A stretch of 64,000 bases of DNA from Pseudomonas sp. (GCF_030698175.1 NZ_JAUYNT010000006.1:62001-126000); one strand, 5' to 3'; shown: positions 17,230 through 26,142, counted from the first letter of the stretch. Notes: a model not told the origin generated them from the sequence alone. Numbers and translations: made by a program.

Positions 17230-18159
17230 TTAAACCAGTTTCTCCAGCTCAGGGATAGCTTCGAACAGGTCTGCCACCAGGCCGTAATCGGCCACTTGGA
17301 AGATCGGCGCGTCAGCGTCCTTGTTGATTGCAACAATCACTTTGGAGTCTTTCATGCCGGCCAAGTGCTGGATCGCGCCGGAAATACCCACTGCGATGTA
17401 TAGCTGTGGTGCAACGATTTTGCCGGTTTGACCCACCTGCATATCGTTCGGTACGAAGCCTGCGTCAACTGCGGCGCGCGAAGCACCAACAGCTGCGCCG
17501 AGCTTGTCGGCCAGCGAGTACAGATGCTTGAAGTTGTCGCCGTTCTGCATGCCACGACCGCCAGAGATGACGATTTTGGCGGCGGTCAGCTCAGGACGAT
17601 CCGACTTGGCCAGCTCTTCGGCCACGAATGCCGACTTGCCGGCATCAGCCGAGCCACTGACGGCTTCAACAGCAGCAGAACCGCCTTCGGCGGCCACTGG
17701 GTCAAAACCGGTGGAACGCACGGTGATCACTTTTACCGACGCAGTCGACTGCACGGTAGCAATGGCGTTACCGGCATAGATCGGACGCTTGAAGGTATCG
17801 GCGCTGACCACGGCAATGATTTCCGAGATCTGGTCAACATCCAGCTGAGCGGCAACCCGCGGCAGGATATTTTTGCCGTTGGCGGTCGCGCAAGCCAGGA
17901 TGTGGCTGTAGCCCTTACCCAGTTCGGCGATCAGCGGCGCAACGTTTTCCGGCAGCTGATGGGCGTAAGCCGCGTCGTCAGCCACCAGCACTTTAGCCAC
18001 GCCAGCAATTTTGCCTGCAGCTTCAGCAGCAGCGCCGCAAGCGCTACCGGCAACCAGTACGTGAATATCGCCACCGATGGCTTGCGCCGCGGCAACAGTG
18101 TTCAACGTGGCGCCAGCGATAGCAGTGTTTGAGTGTTCAGCAATAACCAAGATAGTCAT
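17230..18159 (-). CDS. etfA: Electron transfer flavoprotein, alpha subunit
   Basis: The 309-residue subunit carries the FAD of the soluble EtfAB heterodimer, which takes electrons from acyl-CoA dehydrogenases and passes them to ETF-QO. The C-terminal FAD domain is diagnostic: [57 protein letters not shown] and [18 protein letters not shown]. The length equals the bacterial norm. It begins one base after the etfB stop, so both are made from one mRNA in equal amount. A terminator follows. Confidence 0.97.
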   Translation of the reverse strand: MTILVIAEHSNTAIAGATLNTVAAAQAIGGDIHVLVAGSACGAAAEAAGKIAGVAKVLVADDAAYAHQLPENVAPLIAELGKGYSHILACATANGKNILPRVAAQLDVDQISEIIAVVSADTFKRPIYAGNAIATVQSTASVKVITVRSTGFDPVAAEGGSAAVEAVSGSADAGKSAFVAEELAKSDRPELTAAKIVISGGRGMQNGDNFKHLYSLADKLGAAVGASRAAVDAGFVPNDMQVGQTGKIVAPQLYIAVGISGAIQHLAGMKDSKVIVAINKDADAPIFQVADYGLVADLFEAIPELEKLV

Positions 18160-18909
18160 TTAGATTACCTTCGCCTCGTTCTTAAGTTTCTCAACCAGCT
18201 CAGCCACGGACTTAACCATGACGCCAGCGCTGCGGGTAGCCGGCGCTTCAACTTTCAGAGTCTTGACGGTGGACGCAGTCGAAACACCCAGGGCGTCCGG
18301 GGTGATCACTTCCAGCGGCTTCTTCTTGGCCTTCATGATGTTTGGCAGCGACGCGTAGCGCGGCTCGTTCAGGCGCAGGTCAGTCGTTACGATGGCCGGC
18401 AGGCTCAGGGCAACGGTCTGCAGACCGCCGTCAACTTCGCGGGTCACGTTAACTTTGTCGCCAGCCACTTCCACCTTGGAGGCGAAAGTACCTTGAGCGA
18501 AACCCGTCAGGGCACCGAGCATTTGGCCAGTCTGATTGTTGTCGCTGTCAATGGACTGTTTGCCCAAGATCACCAGCTGTGGCTGTTCTTTGTCGACCAC
18601 TGCTTTAAGCAGTTTGGCCACGGCCAAAGAGTTCAGTTCGTCCGCGCAGTCAACCAAAATGGCGCGGTCTGCGCCCAGCGCCAAGGCGGTACGCAGCTGC
18701 TCTTGGGCGTTAGTTGGGCCAATGGAAACAACCACGATTTCGCTAGCAACGCCCTTCTCTTTCAGACGGACAGCTTCTTCCACAGCGATTTCGCAGAAGG
18801 GGTTCATCGACATCTTGACGTTCGCAAGGTCAACGCCGGAGTTATCCGCTTTAACGCGAACCTTGACGTTGAAGTCGACCACTCGTTTGACAGCTACAAG
18901 AACCTTCAT
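18160..18909 (-). CDS. etfB: Electron transfer flavoprotein, beta subunit
   Basis: The 249-residue protein starts [20 protein letters not shown], the standard beginning of EtfB. It binds AMP and forms the docking site for dehydrogenases: the recognition-loop region ([18 protein letters not shown]) and the segment [19 protein letters not shown] are present. It is the first gene of the etfBA operon, divergent from the ETF-QO gene across a 328-base control region. A TTGACC-17-CAAAAT element at 19025-19053 could be its promoter. Confidence 0.97.
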   Translation of the reverse strand: MKVLVAVKRVVDFNVKVRVKADNSGVDLANVKMSMNPFCEIAVEEAVRLKEKGVASEIVVVSIGPTNAQEQLRTALALGADRAILVDCADELNSLAVAKLLKAVVDKEQPQLVILGKQSIDSDNNQTGQMLGALTGFAQGTFASKVEVAGDKVNVTREVDGGLQTVALSLPAIVTTDLRLNEPRYASLPNIMKAKKKPLEVITPDALGVSTASTVKTLKVEAPATRSAGVMVKSVAELVEKLKNEAKVI

Positions 18910-19024
18910 GGCTTACTCGTTACTCCCGGTGAATTAGAATGTCGCCTAGGTAGAACCTGGCTAGCTCAGCAGGGTCGGCCGCAACCGACATAAGTGCCCA
19001 ATCTGCGGGCGTGAAACCGTCCGC

Positions 19025-19053
19025 ATTTTGACTGCATCACCCTCCTCGGTCAA
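19025..19053 (-). promoter_or_regulatory. Candidate sigma-70 promoter of etfBA
   Basis: On the minus strand TTGACC (19053-19048) and CAAAAT (19030-19025) are separated by 17 bases, about 110 bases before the etfB start. The -35 is good and the -10 weak, so the call is tentative. Confidence 0.4.
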
Positions 19054-19113
19054 TACGCAGGGATGCCCGTTAATCAGCAGCCAAGCAAGGCGGCACAAGG
19101 CTCACAGAGAATT

Positions 19114-19127
19114 CAAACAAACGTTTG
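19114..19127. promoter_or_regulatory. Candidate PsrA operator in the etf control region
   Basis: The sequence CAAAC-AAAC-GTTTG fits the published PsrA consensus (G/C)AAAC-N2-4-GTTT(G/C). It also contains the perfect 12-bp palindrome ACAAACGTTTGT (19117-19128). It directly abuts the -35 of the ETF-QO promoter. PsrA is the TetR-family fatty-acid-responsive repressor of beta-oxidation genes in Pseudomonas, and etf genes are logical targets. Confidence 0.65.
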
Positions 19128-19129
19128 TA

Positions 19130-19158
19130 TTGGACCCGCCGCAGGGTCTGGATATAAT
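19130..19158 (+). promoter_or_regulatory. Sigma-70 promoter of the ETF-QO gene
   Basis: TTGGAC (19130-19135) and TATAAT (19153-19158) are separated by 17 bases, close to ideal. Transcription would start near 19165, giving a leader of about 73 bases. Confidence 0.75.
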
Positions 19159-19237
19159 GCCTTAGCTTTAACTGTGAAAAGCCCCTAGCCTCACAGCATA
19201 ACTAAAATACCGAAGAGCCCTGAGTAGGAGAAAGTCT

Positions 19238-20902
19238 GTGGAACGCGAATTTATGGAATTCGACGTCGTCATCGTCGGCGCCGGCCCAGCTGGTTTGTCC
19301 GCTGCCTGCCGACTGAAACAGAAGGCCGCTGAGGCTGGTAAAGAAATCAGCGTCTGCGTGGTGGAGAAAGGCTCCGAAGTTGGCGCACACATTCTCTCCG
19401 GCGCAGTCTTCGAACCACGCGCCCTGAATGAGCTGTTCCCGGACTGGAAAGAACTCGGCGCACCGCTGAATACCCCGGTCAAGCGCGACGACATCTACAT
19501 GCTGACCAATGCGCAATCGTCCGTTAAGTTTCCCGGCCTGTTCGTGCCCAAGACCATGCACAACGAAGGCAACTTCATCATCTCCCTGGGCAACCTGTGC
19601 CGCTGGTTGGCCCAGCAGGCCGAGAACCTTGGGGTGGAAATCTACCCAGGTTTCGCCGCTCAGGAAGTGCTGATCGACGAGAACAACGTGGTGCGCGGCA
19701 TTCTCACCGGCGATCTGGGCGTTGACCGCGAAGGCCACCCGAAAGACGGCCTCTACACCCCCGGCATGGAGCTGCGCGGCAAGTACACCCTGTTCGCCGA
19801 AGGCTGCCGTGGTCACCTCGGCAAGCAACTGATCAGCAAATTCAACTTGGATTCCGACTCTGACGCCCAGCACTACGGCATCGGCATCAAGGAAATCTGG
19901 GACATCGACCCAGCCAAGCACGAGCAAGGCCTGGTGGTACATACCGCCGGCTGGCCGCTGAATGTAGTCGGCAACCAAGACACCGGCGGCTCCTTCCTCT
20001 ATCACCTGGAAAACAACCAAGTGGTAGTAGGCTTGGTCGTTGAGTTGTCGTACAGCAACGCCAACCTCTCGCCCTTTGATGAGTTCCAACGCCTCAAACA
20101 TCATCCGGTGTTTGCCCAGTACCTGGAAGGCGGCAAACGCGTCAGCTACGGCGCTCGCGCGCTCGCCAAGGGCGGCCTGAACTCGCTGCCGAAGATGGTC
20201 TTTGCTGGCGGCGCACTGATCGGCTGCGATCTTGGCACCATGAACTTCTCCAAGATCAAGGGCAGCCACACCGCGATGAAGTCTGGCATGTTGGCCGCAG
20301 AAGCCGTGGCTGATGCGCTGTTTGCCGGCAGCGAAGGCGGTGATCAACTGACCGCTTACGTCGATGGCTTCAAGGCCAGCTGGTTGTTTGATGAGCTGTT
20401 CCGCAGCCGTAACTGGGGTCCTGCGATGCACAAGTTCGGCGTCTTGGCCGGCGCTGCCTTCAACTTCATCGACCAAAACATCTTCAACGGCAAACTGCCG
20501 TTCACCCTGCACGACAACAAGCCGGACCACGCCTGCATGAAGCTGGCGGCGGACTCGGCGAAAATCGACTATCCAAAACCAGATGGCAAACTGAGCTTCG
20601 ACAAGCTGAGTTCGGTGTTTCTCTCCAACACCAACCATGAAGAAGAGCAGCCCTGCCACCTGAAACTCACCGACGCGAGCATTCCGCTCGGCCGTAACCT
20701 GCCGCTGTACGACGAACCTGCTCAGCGTTACTGCCCGGCTGGCGTGTATGAAATCGTGGTTAAGGAAGACGGCGAGAAGAAGTTCCAGATCAACGCGCAA
20801 AACTGCGTGCACTGCAAAACCTGCGACATCAAAGACCCATCGCAGAACATCAACTGGGTAACCCCAGAAGGTGCCGGCGGCCCGAACTACCCGAACATGT
20901 AA
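19238..20902 (+). CDS. Electron transfer flavoprotein-ubiquinone oxidoreductase
   Basis: This 554-residue membrane-associated enzyme moves electrons from reduced EtfAB to ubiquinone. The N-terminal FAD site is FDVVIVGAGPAGLSAACRLK. A second FAD segment is present (AGGALIGCDLGTMNFSKIKG). The C-terminal [4Fe-4S] ferredoxin region has RYCPAGVYEI followed by CVHCKTCDIKDPSQNINW, giving the four cysteines. The start is GTG 19238, because an AGGAG ribosome site lies seven bases before it; the ATG at 19253 is less well placed. It is transcribed divergently from etfBA, probably under PsrA control. Confidence 0.97.
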   Translation: MEREFMEFDVVIVGAGPAGLSAACRLKQKAAEAGKEISVCVVEKGSEVGAHILSGAVFEPRALNELFPDWKELGAPLNTPVKRDDIYMLTNAQSSVKFPGLFVPKTMHNEGNFIISLGNLCRWLAQQAENLGVEIYPGFAAQEVLIDENNVVRGILTGDLGVDREGHPKDGLYTPGMELRGKYTLFAEGCRGHLGKQLISKFNLDSDSDAQHYGIGIKEIWDIDPAKHEQGLVVHTAGWPLNVVGNQDTGGSFLYHLENNQVVVGLVVELSYSNANLSPFDEFQRLKHHPVFAQYLEGGKRVSYGARALAKGGLNSLPKMVFAGGALIGCDLGTMNFSKIKGSHTAMKSGMLAAEAVADALFAGSEGGDQLTAYVDGFKASWLFDELFRSRNWGPAMHKFGVLAGAAFNFIDQNIFNGKLPFTLHDNKPDHACMKLAADSAKIDYPKPDGKLSFDKLSSVFLSNTNHEEEQPCHLKLTDASIPLGRNLPLYDEPAQRYCPAGVYEIVVKEDGEKKFQINAQNCVHCKTCDIKDPSQNINWVTPEGAGGPNYPNM

Positions 20903-20918
20903 GCGGTTAGCGGCACAT

Positions 20919-20946
20919 AAAAAAGGGCTCCTCTGAGCCCTTTTTG
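20919..20946. terminator. Bidirectional terminator after the ETF-QO gene
   Basis: AAAAGGGCTC-CTCT-GAGCCCTTTTT forms a strong hairpin with A- and T-runs on its two sides. It lies between the convergent ETF-QO gene and the DUF1285 gene. Confidence 0.9.
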
Positions 20947-20957
20947 TTGCCTACGAT

Positions 20958-21524
20958 TTACTCGTCCTGCGGGCCAATCGGGAAGAACACCCCGCCGCTC
21001 CAAACGCCCAACCAAATTCGCCCGTCAACCTCATGGGGCTGCGCCAACTCGACCAGCTGATAAAACTGACTGCGCAAGATCAGCGCCTCCAGATTGCTGC
21101 GCATCAGCACATAGGGCGACGGCTCCTGGGTCAGCGGATCGATAGCAAAACGCAGTGGATGCTTAGCGCCGGCCTCGACCTCATCGTCAACGTTACTGGT
21201 AAAGCGCAATAACTGCGTTTTACCCTCGCCCTCGACCTGCAGACTGACCACCACAAAAGGCGCGCCATCTACCTGGATGCCGACTTTCTCGACCGGCGTC
21301 ACCAGAAAGTATTCATCCCCATCGCGGCGGATGATGCTGGAGAACAGTTTAACCATCGGCTTGCGGCCAATCGGCGTACCCAGGTAAAACCAACTGCCGT
21401 CACGGGCAATACGCATGTCGATAGCGCCACAGCACGGCGGATTCCACAGATGCACCGGCGGCAAGCCCTTCTTGCCCAGCATGGGAATTTGCGCCAACAA
21501 ATCGGCGGTTTTAGCCTCAGTCAT
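20958..21524 (-). CDS. DUF1285 family protein
   Basis: The 188-residue protein starts at ATG 21524 (MTEAKTADLLAQIP), eight bases inside the end of the upstream DUF4823 gene; the longer open frame upstream is that gene read in another frame. Typical DUF1285 blocks are LWNPPCCGAIDMRIARDGSW, YLGTPIGRKPMVKLFSSIIR, DGDEYFLVTPVEKVGIQVDG and a C-terminal GVFFPIGP. The fold is a small two-domain beta structure of unknown function, presumed cytoplasmic. It pairs with the DUF4823 lipoprotein in one transcript. Confidence 0.88.
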   Translation of the reverse strand: MTEAKTADLLAQIPMLGKKGLPPVHLWNPPCCGAIDMRIARDGSWFYLGTPIGRKPMVKLFSSIIRRDGDEYFLVTPVEKVGIQVDGAPFVVVSLQVEGEGKTQLLRFTSNVDDEVEAGAKHPLRFAIDPLTQEPSPYVLMRSNLEALILRSQFYQLVELAQPHEVDGRIWLGVWSGGVFFPIGPQDE

Positions 21525-22155
21525 AGGTCGCTCCCTGCTCACTGACACCCAGCAAGCTGCGGGCATAATCGCGCAGCGGCGCGGCCAGCAAGTCTTGCGG
21601 CTTGGCATCGTAGAAATTAAACAGGCCGCCACGGCTGCGGATTTGCGCCGAGTCGACCAGATAGCGAGTGCTGGTCTCGATCAACATCAACTGCACCACA
21701 CCGTGGTCGACACCGAGGCGATCAAGCGCCTCCTGGTCTTGCCACTCGTCCGTGTTGCCGATGCGATCATCAGCAGCGGCAAAGCGCGCATACAACAGAT
21801 AATTCGCCCCAGCGGTACGCGCCTGACCCATGGCCGCATCCAGCCCAAGCGGCTGCGGCGAGCGCTGCACCAAGGGAAAATATTGAATAAACCCGACAAA
21901 GGCTTCTTCGGCCACCACATTGGGTCGCGGATAAGCGCTGCCCGGCGGCACGAAAGGCCCTTGAGCGATATAGATGAAAGAGTCGGGCTGCAGATGCCGA
22001 GAATTCAGCCGATAGGTGCGACTGTGGTCGAGCACACCGGCATCGCTGAGCTGAGCGCCGACGCCGTCGGCCATATCGCTGACACTCATGCAGGCGCTGA
22101 GGCTCAGCAACAACAGCGAGACGATCAAACTACGCATGACAATCAAACCACGCAT
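21517..22155 (-). CDS. DUF4823 lipoprotein
   Basis: The 212-residue protein has a lipoprotein signal with lipobox LSLSAC (Cys22). The mature part (HSRTYRLNSRHLQPDSFIYI, YLLYARFAAADDRIG, LMLIETSTRYLVDSAQIRS) matches the DUF4823 family of small Pseudomonas envelope lipoproteins related to curli-assembly-like folds. Two ATGs 18 bases apart are possible; the first (22155) is chosen because GGAG lies eight bases upstream. The first 36 bases are an 18-bp tandem duplication, so the protein begins MRGLIVMRSLIV. It is coupled by an 8-base overlap to the DUF1285 gene. Confidence 0.8.
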   Translation of the reverse strand: MRGLIVMRSLIVSLLLLSLSACMSVSDMADGVGAQLSDAGVLDHSRTYRLNSRHLQPDSFIYIAQGPFVPPGSAYPRPNVVAEEAFVGFIQYFPLVQRSPQPLGLDAAMGQARTAGANYLLYARFAAADDRIGNTDEWQDQEALDRLGVDHGVVQLMLIETSTRYLVDSAQIRSRGGLFNFYDAKPQDLLAAPLRDYARSLLGVSEQGATYD

Positions 22156-22245
22156 GAGAATTTCTCCAGACGCCGCGACAGAAAATCGACGGACCGTTCA
22201 ATAGTCACTCAGCAATGCAGTTTACGCGCCAGCCCTTGCAGGCCA

Positions 22246-23139
22246 TTACAAGCCGCGCTGCCACTCCTGGCGTAAACGCGCCTGTTGCGGTTGCTCGATG
22301 GCCTGACGAACCTGCGCCAGCATGCGGGCTTTGTCGGCGCCCAACACACCCTTGAGCACCAGGTAATTGGACGCATGATCGCTGCGAAACACCGTGTCAC
22401 GCAGCTCCAGTGCCTGCACAAAGCGCTCGATCTCAACAAACAACTGCTGCTGGGAAAGCGGCTGATAATCGGCAAAACCTGCGCGAAAGCGCGCCTCGCC
22501 GGTGGGGAAGCTCACCACCAGGGTCGAGAGAAATTCCGGCTGCGCGGCATTCATCAAGCGCGCTGAGTTCAGCGCATGTTGCTCACTCAGCTGGGTGCCA
22601 CCCAAGCCATTGAGCACCATCACCGAGCGGGTGATGCCGGCCTCACCGAGCTTATCCAGGGCGCTTAGGGTCGACTCGAAAGTCTCGCCTTTATTGACCC
22701 GCGCCAGCACCTCGTCGTCACCCGACTCGGCGCCGACATAGGCCATTTTCAGCCCGGCGTCGGCCAGCTCTTTAAGCTCGGCCACCGACTTTTTGCGCAG
22801 GTTGCGCGGCAGGCAATAGCTGGAGACGCGGGTGACAGTCGGCATATGCTCGGCAATGGCCGCCAAAATCGTCAGCAGCCGCCGGGTTGGCAGCACCAGC
22901 GCATCGCCATCGGCCAGAAAGATCCGCTGCACTATCATCTGCTCGCCACAGCGTTTGATTTCGTCCAGCACTTGCGCCTCATCACGGGCGCGGAATTTCT
23001 TTTGCTCCTGGGTGTACATCTCGCAAAAGCTGCAGCCATTCCAGGAGCAACCATTGGTCACCGGCAGAATCAGCGAGTGCGCCTCGCTCGGCGGGCGAAA
23101 CACGGGCTCGATGTAGTCGATTGGAAATTCTGCAGGCAT
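22246..23139 (-). CDS. Radical SAM protein
   Basis: From ATG 23139 the protein has 297 residues. The [4Fe-4S] motif is C31-x4-C36-x2-C39 (NGCSWNGCSFCEMY), the spacing seen in one subgroup of radical SAM proteins rather than the common Cx3Cx2C. Other hallmarks of the SAM barrel are IFLADGDALVLPTRRLL, ISSYC-like RVSSYCLPRNL, and YVGAESGDDEVLARVNKG. It would cleave S-adenosylmethionine to a 5'-deoxyadenosyl radical; the substrate is unknown. A GTG six bases upstream is an alternative start. It precedes moaA's stop by 17 bases in the reverse order, so moaA is upstream in the same direction. Confidence 0.88.
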   Translation of the reverse strand: MPAEFPIDYIEPVFRPPSEAHSLILPVTNGCSWNGCSFCEMYTQEQKKFRARDEAQVLDEIKRCGEQMIVQRIFLADGDALVLPTRRLLTILAAIAEHMPTVTRVSSYCLPRNLRKKSVAELKELADAGLKMAYVGAESGDDEVLARVNKGETFESTLSALDKLGEAGITRSVMVLNGLGGTQLSEQHALNSARLMNAAQPEFLSTLVVSFPTGEARFRAGFADYQPLSQQQLFVEIERFVQALELRDTVFRSDHASNYLVLKGVLGADKARMLAQVRQAIEQPQQARLRQEWQRGL

Positions 23140-23162
23140 AACCACTCACTCACACAGGCGGC

Positions 23163-24131
23163 TTAGCCGCCAATAATTTTCATCACGGTAACGCCACCGG
23201 AGAACGCCACCTCTTGCTTGTCACCCAGGGCGCGCACCAGCAAACGCTGCAGCGCCGGCAAGGCCTCATGCCGAGGCTTATCGAGCAAGTCGCCGACAAA
23301 GTGCCGGTTGCTCGATGACAAGCAGCCGTGCAACCAGCCGGTAGATGACAAGCGCAGGCGCGAACAGGTTCGGCAGAACGGCACGCTTTCATTGGCGATC
23401 ACGCCAAAAAAACCCTGCCCGGGAATTTCATAGCGCAGCGCCGTGGCATCCTGCGGCGCATCGGCCTGCAGGTATTCATAGCGCGCACCGATCAGCGCCA
23501 GCAACTCGGGCATGCCGACAAACTGCTGTTGAAAGCCATTCAAGTCGCGGGCCAGGTGGCCCATGCGCATCAGCTCGATAAAGCGCAGTTCAAAGCCACG
23601 CGCCAAGCAGTAGTCGAGCAGCGGCATGACCTGATCGAGGTTCTGGCCGCGCAGCGGCACCATATTGAGTTTGATTTTCAGGCCCGCCGCACTGGCGGCC
23701 TCAAGCCCTTCCAGCACGCTGGCCAAGTCGCCACCCCGGGCGATGCGGCGAAAGGCTTGTGGGTCGAGGGTGTCGAGCGACACATTCAGCCGGCGAATCC
23801 CAGTCTCCAGCAACAAGGGCAACTTGCGCGTAAGCAGCTGACCGTTAGTGGTCAGGCTAATGTCCTGCAGCCCCAAGCCGCTGACTTCACGCAGAAATGC
23901 CTCAAGCTTTGGACTCACCAGCGGCTCACCGCCGGTGATGCGCAGGCGCTCAATACCGGCGGCCTCAATCAGGTAGGCAACGCCACGCACCAGCGCCTGG
24001 GCCGACAGCTCATCCTGCGCCGCCACCAGCCGCTTGCCGTCCGGCACGCAGTAGGTGCAGGCGTAGTTGCAGGCCGCCGTGAGGCTGATGCGCAAGTTGC
24101 GAAAACGTCGGCCCTGGCGATCAACAATCAT
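23163..24131 (-). CDS. moaA: GTP 3',8-cyclase MoaA (molybdenum cofactor step 1)
   Basis: The start ATG 24131 has GGAG six bases upstream and gives a 322-residue protein, the normal MoaA size; the 18-codon extension upstream is rejected. Cluster 1 is C21-x3-C25-x2-C28 (CNYACTYC). Cluster 2 near the C-terminus is C-x2-C-x13-C (CRTCSRLRLSSTGWLHGC). The protein ends in Gly-Gly (MKIIGG), which is needed for catalysis. It also has GGEPLVSPKLEAFL for SAM binding. It converts GTP to 3',8-cyclo-GTP together with MoaC, whose gene is not in the window. Confidence 0.95.
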   Translation of the reverse strand: MIVDRQGRRFRNLRISLTAACNYACTYCVPDGKRLVAAQDELSAQALVRGVAYLIEAAGIERLRITGGEPLVSPKLEAFLREVSGLGLQDISLTTNGQLLTRKLPLLLETGIRRLNVSLDTLDPQAFRRIARGGDLASVLEGLEAASAAGLKIKLNMVPLRGQNLDQVMPLLDYCLARGFELRFIELMRMGHLARDLNGFQQQFVGMPELLALIGARYEYLQADAPQDATALRYEIPGQGFFGVIANESVPFCRTCSRLRLSSTGWLHGCLSSSNRHFVGDLLDKPRHEALPALQRLLVRALGDKQEVAFSGGVTVMKIIGG

Positions 24132-24221
24132 AGGAAACTCCGCTACTGGATACTCGGAGTATATCGCCGCCACCGACCACAACACAGGCGCAACGCAGCG
24201 CCATTGGCCGGCTGAATGACA

Positions 24222-24860
24222 TCAACTAACCGGCACGTCGCCATCGCGTTTGCGCTTGTTGCCCATGCGCACGCCAATATCCATCAAAAACTGAAAGAAG
24301 CCTTCCTGGTCTTCCAACACATCACGCCAGAACGGTGAGTGATAGAGCGACACCGCGCCATCGATCAAAGCCCAGGCGGCGCAGAAGTGAAAGTACGGCG
24401 GCACATCTTCCAGCTTGCCCTCGCTGATACGACCCTTGATCAGCAGGGTCAAGCGATCGAAGTTGGAGGCGCGAATCTTGTGTAACTCCTCAACCAGCTC
24501 GGGCACATGATTGCCGCGCACGGCTTTTTCTTCGAGACGATCGAACAGTCGATAGCGTTGCGGATCGCGCATACGAAATTCAAAGAAGGCCCGTGAGATA
24601 GCCTCTTTGTCGTGCTCAGCATCGGCAGATTGCAAGATGCCATTTAACTCGCGCTCGTAGTCGAGCATCAAGCGCAGGTAAATCTCGGCCTTGGATTTGA
24701 AATGCTTATAAATAGTGCCCTTACCAATACCTACCGCATCGGCAATCATCTCAACGGTCACACCTTCCTCGCCTTGAGCGAGAAACAGCTTTAGCGCGGT
24801 GTCGAGAATCTCCTGCTCACGGCGCAGAAACTCACGGACCTTACGGGGTTCTTTGTGCAT
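24222..24860 (-). CDS. TetR-family transcriptional regulator
   Basis: From ATG 24860 the protein has 212 residues; 13 extra codons upstream are hydrophobic and not typical of the family. The N-terminal helix-turn-helix is EILDTALKLFLAQGEEGVTV, then IADAVGIGKGTIYKHFKSKA. The C-terminal ligand domain has a FFEFRMRDPQRYRLFDRLEE segment. By position (between moaA-side genes and tatD) it corresponds to PA2957 of P. aeruginosa. Targets are unknown; the divergent sRNA region on its upstream side could be one. Confidence 0.88.
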   Translation of the reverse strand: MHKEPRKVREFLRREQEILDTALKLFLAQGEEGVTVEMIADAVGIGKGTIYKHFKSKAEIYLRLMLDYERELNGILQSADAEHDKEAISRAFFEFRMRDPQRYRLFDRLEEKAVRGNHVPELVEELHKIRASNFDRLTLLIKGRISEGKLEDVPPYFHFCAAWALIDGAVSLYHSPFWRDVLEDQEGFFQFLMDIGVRMGNKRKRDGDVPVS

Positions 24861-25212
24861 AGAAAAACACTGCGGGAGACAAAAAAAGAAGGCGTGCATT
24901 ATGCCTACTTAACGCGAAAATGCACGGATCATCCGCCTCAAGCGAGGTTTGGGCGGGCATCGACACACCATGCATAAGCGCCATTCGACGCGCCGCCCCC
25001 GCGCTTAAGCATGCCACTGCGCTGCCACGGGAAGATAAGCCTGCAATTGACGAGCAAAAAAGCAATCCCAGGCCAAAGCAACTTCAGCCACTTGGGGCCG
25101 TTACCGGATAAAAACGCCGGCGTGCGCTGAAGTAAGTATTAGGTATTCCAAATAAGTTTAAAAATGCGGGGAAACCGCCTGGAAGATCAGCGAATCTGGC
25201 CAATACTTCAGA
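24861..25212. other. Gene-free stretch upstream of the RgsA-like sRNA
   Basis: I see no credible gene in these 352 bases. The P. aeruginosa locus has a small gene (PA2958) about here, which seems to be missing. The right part is AT-richer (ATTCCAAATAAGTTTAAAAA near 25145-25165) and could hold the promoter of the small RNA. Confidence 0.5.
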
Positions 25213-25330
25213 GTACTGGCGTGCGGCACATCCCCAAATGCCCCACCAGGCGAGGCGCGATAGACCGAGTGCCTCGGTTGCTCCAAATGGTCTTAACCCG
25301 GATTCCTCCCCCAGAATCCGGGTTTTTTTT
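25213..25330 (+). ncRNA. rgsA: Candidate small RNA RgsA (P16)
   Basis: The evidence is positional and structural. A strong terminator, AACCCGGATTC-CTCCCCCA-GAATCCGGG plus eight Ts (25295-25328), points rightward although both flanking genes (TetR and tatD) run leftward, so it must end a non-coding plus-strand transcript. CAATACT at 25201-25207 could be a RpoS-type -10, giving a transcript of about 115 nt. In P. aeruginosa the RpoS- and Gac-dependent sRNA RgsA lies at the same place, beside tatD. The 5' end is estimated. Confidence 0.6.
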
Positions 25331-25339
25331 GGCTGCGAA

Positions 25340-26128
25340 TTAGCTGCGGTTTAGCTGCGCCAAGCTAAACAAGCGCTGGAAGTTATCGGTGGTCTGCTCG
25401 GCAAAGCTGTCGAAGCTGACCCCACGCAAGTCCGCCAAAAACTCGGCAACCTCACGGACATACTGCGGCAAATTCGGTTTGCCCCGATAAGGTATCGGCG
25501 CCAGGTACGGCGCATCGGTCTCAACCAGCAGACGGTCGGCCGGCACTTGCAAGGCCACTTCACGCAGGGCCTGGGCATTGCGAAACGTCACGATTCCCGA
25601 CAGCGAAATATAAAAGCCCAGATCCAGCGCAGCCTTGGCCATTGGCCAGTCTTCGGTAAAACAGTGCAAAACACCCGCTTGTGGCAAAGCGGCCTCGCGC
25701 AACAGCTGCAAGGTATCGCTGCGCGCCTCGCGGGTGTGCACTATTACCGGCTTGCCGGTGATCTGCGCAGCCTCAAGGTGCAAACGAAAAGCCTCGCGCT
25801 GCAGCGGCGCGGCTTCTGGCTGGTAGTGATAGTCCAGCCCGGTTTCGCCAATCGCCACCACCCGCGGATGGTTCAGCTCCGCCAACAGCCAATCCAGTGC
25901 CGGCGCCACCCCAGGCTCTAGATCGAGCGGATGCACACCCACCGAGCAATGCACGTCGGCATAACGCTCGGCCAAGGCTTTAACTGCTGGGGCGTTTTCG
26001 GCACTGACGCCGATACAGAGAAAATGCCCGACACCACGGGCACGCGCAGCATCCAGCGCCGCATCGAGCGAGCCGCCGTGGGCAGCCAAGTCGAGACGGT
26101 CGAGGTGACAGTGGGAATCAACCAACAT
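25340..26128 (-). CDS. tatD: TatD-family metal-dependent deoxyribonuclease
   Basis: From ATG 26128 the protein has 262 residues (MLVDSHCHLDRLDL). The metal ligands of the TIM-barrel amidohydrolase fold are visible: HCHLD at the start, IGETGLDYHY, VIVHTREA, LHCFTEDW and LVETDAPYLAP near the end. TatD enzymes act as 3'-5' exonucleases on DNA or RNA in repair and quality control. A GTG 18 bases upstream is an alternative start. It follows pilZ in the long minus-strand operon that starts at yceD or acpP. Confidence 0.93.
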   Translation of the reverse strand: MLVDSHCHLDRLDLAAHGGSLDAALDAARARGVGHFLCIGVSAENAPAVKALAERYADVHCSVGVHPLDLEPGVAPALDWLLAELNHPRVVAIGETGLDYHYQPEAAPLQREAFRLHLEAAQITGKPVIVHTREARSDTLQLLREAALPQAGVLHCFTEDWPMAKAALDLGFYISLSGIVTFRNAQALREVALQVPADRLLVETDAPYLAPIPYRGKPNLPQYVREVAEFLADLRGVSFDSFAEQTTDNFQRLFSLAQLNRS

Positions 26129-26142
26129 AGAAGGTCGGGCAA

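Noticed and set aside
19202..20812. 536-codon open frame on the minus strand opposite the ETF-QO gene
   Set aside because: The ETF-QO frame on the plus strand is a full, conserved enzyme with promoter and ribosome site; the reverse frame follows from GC-rich codon use and matches nothing I know.
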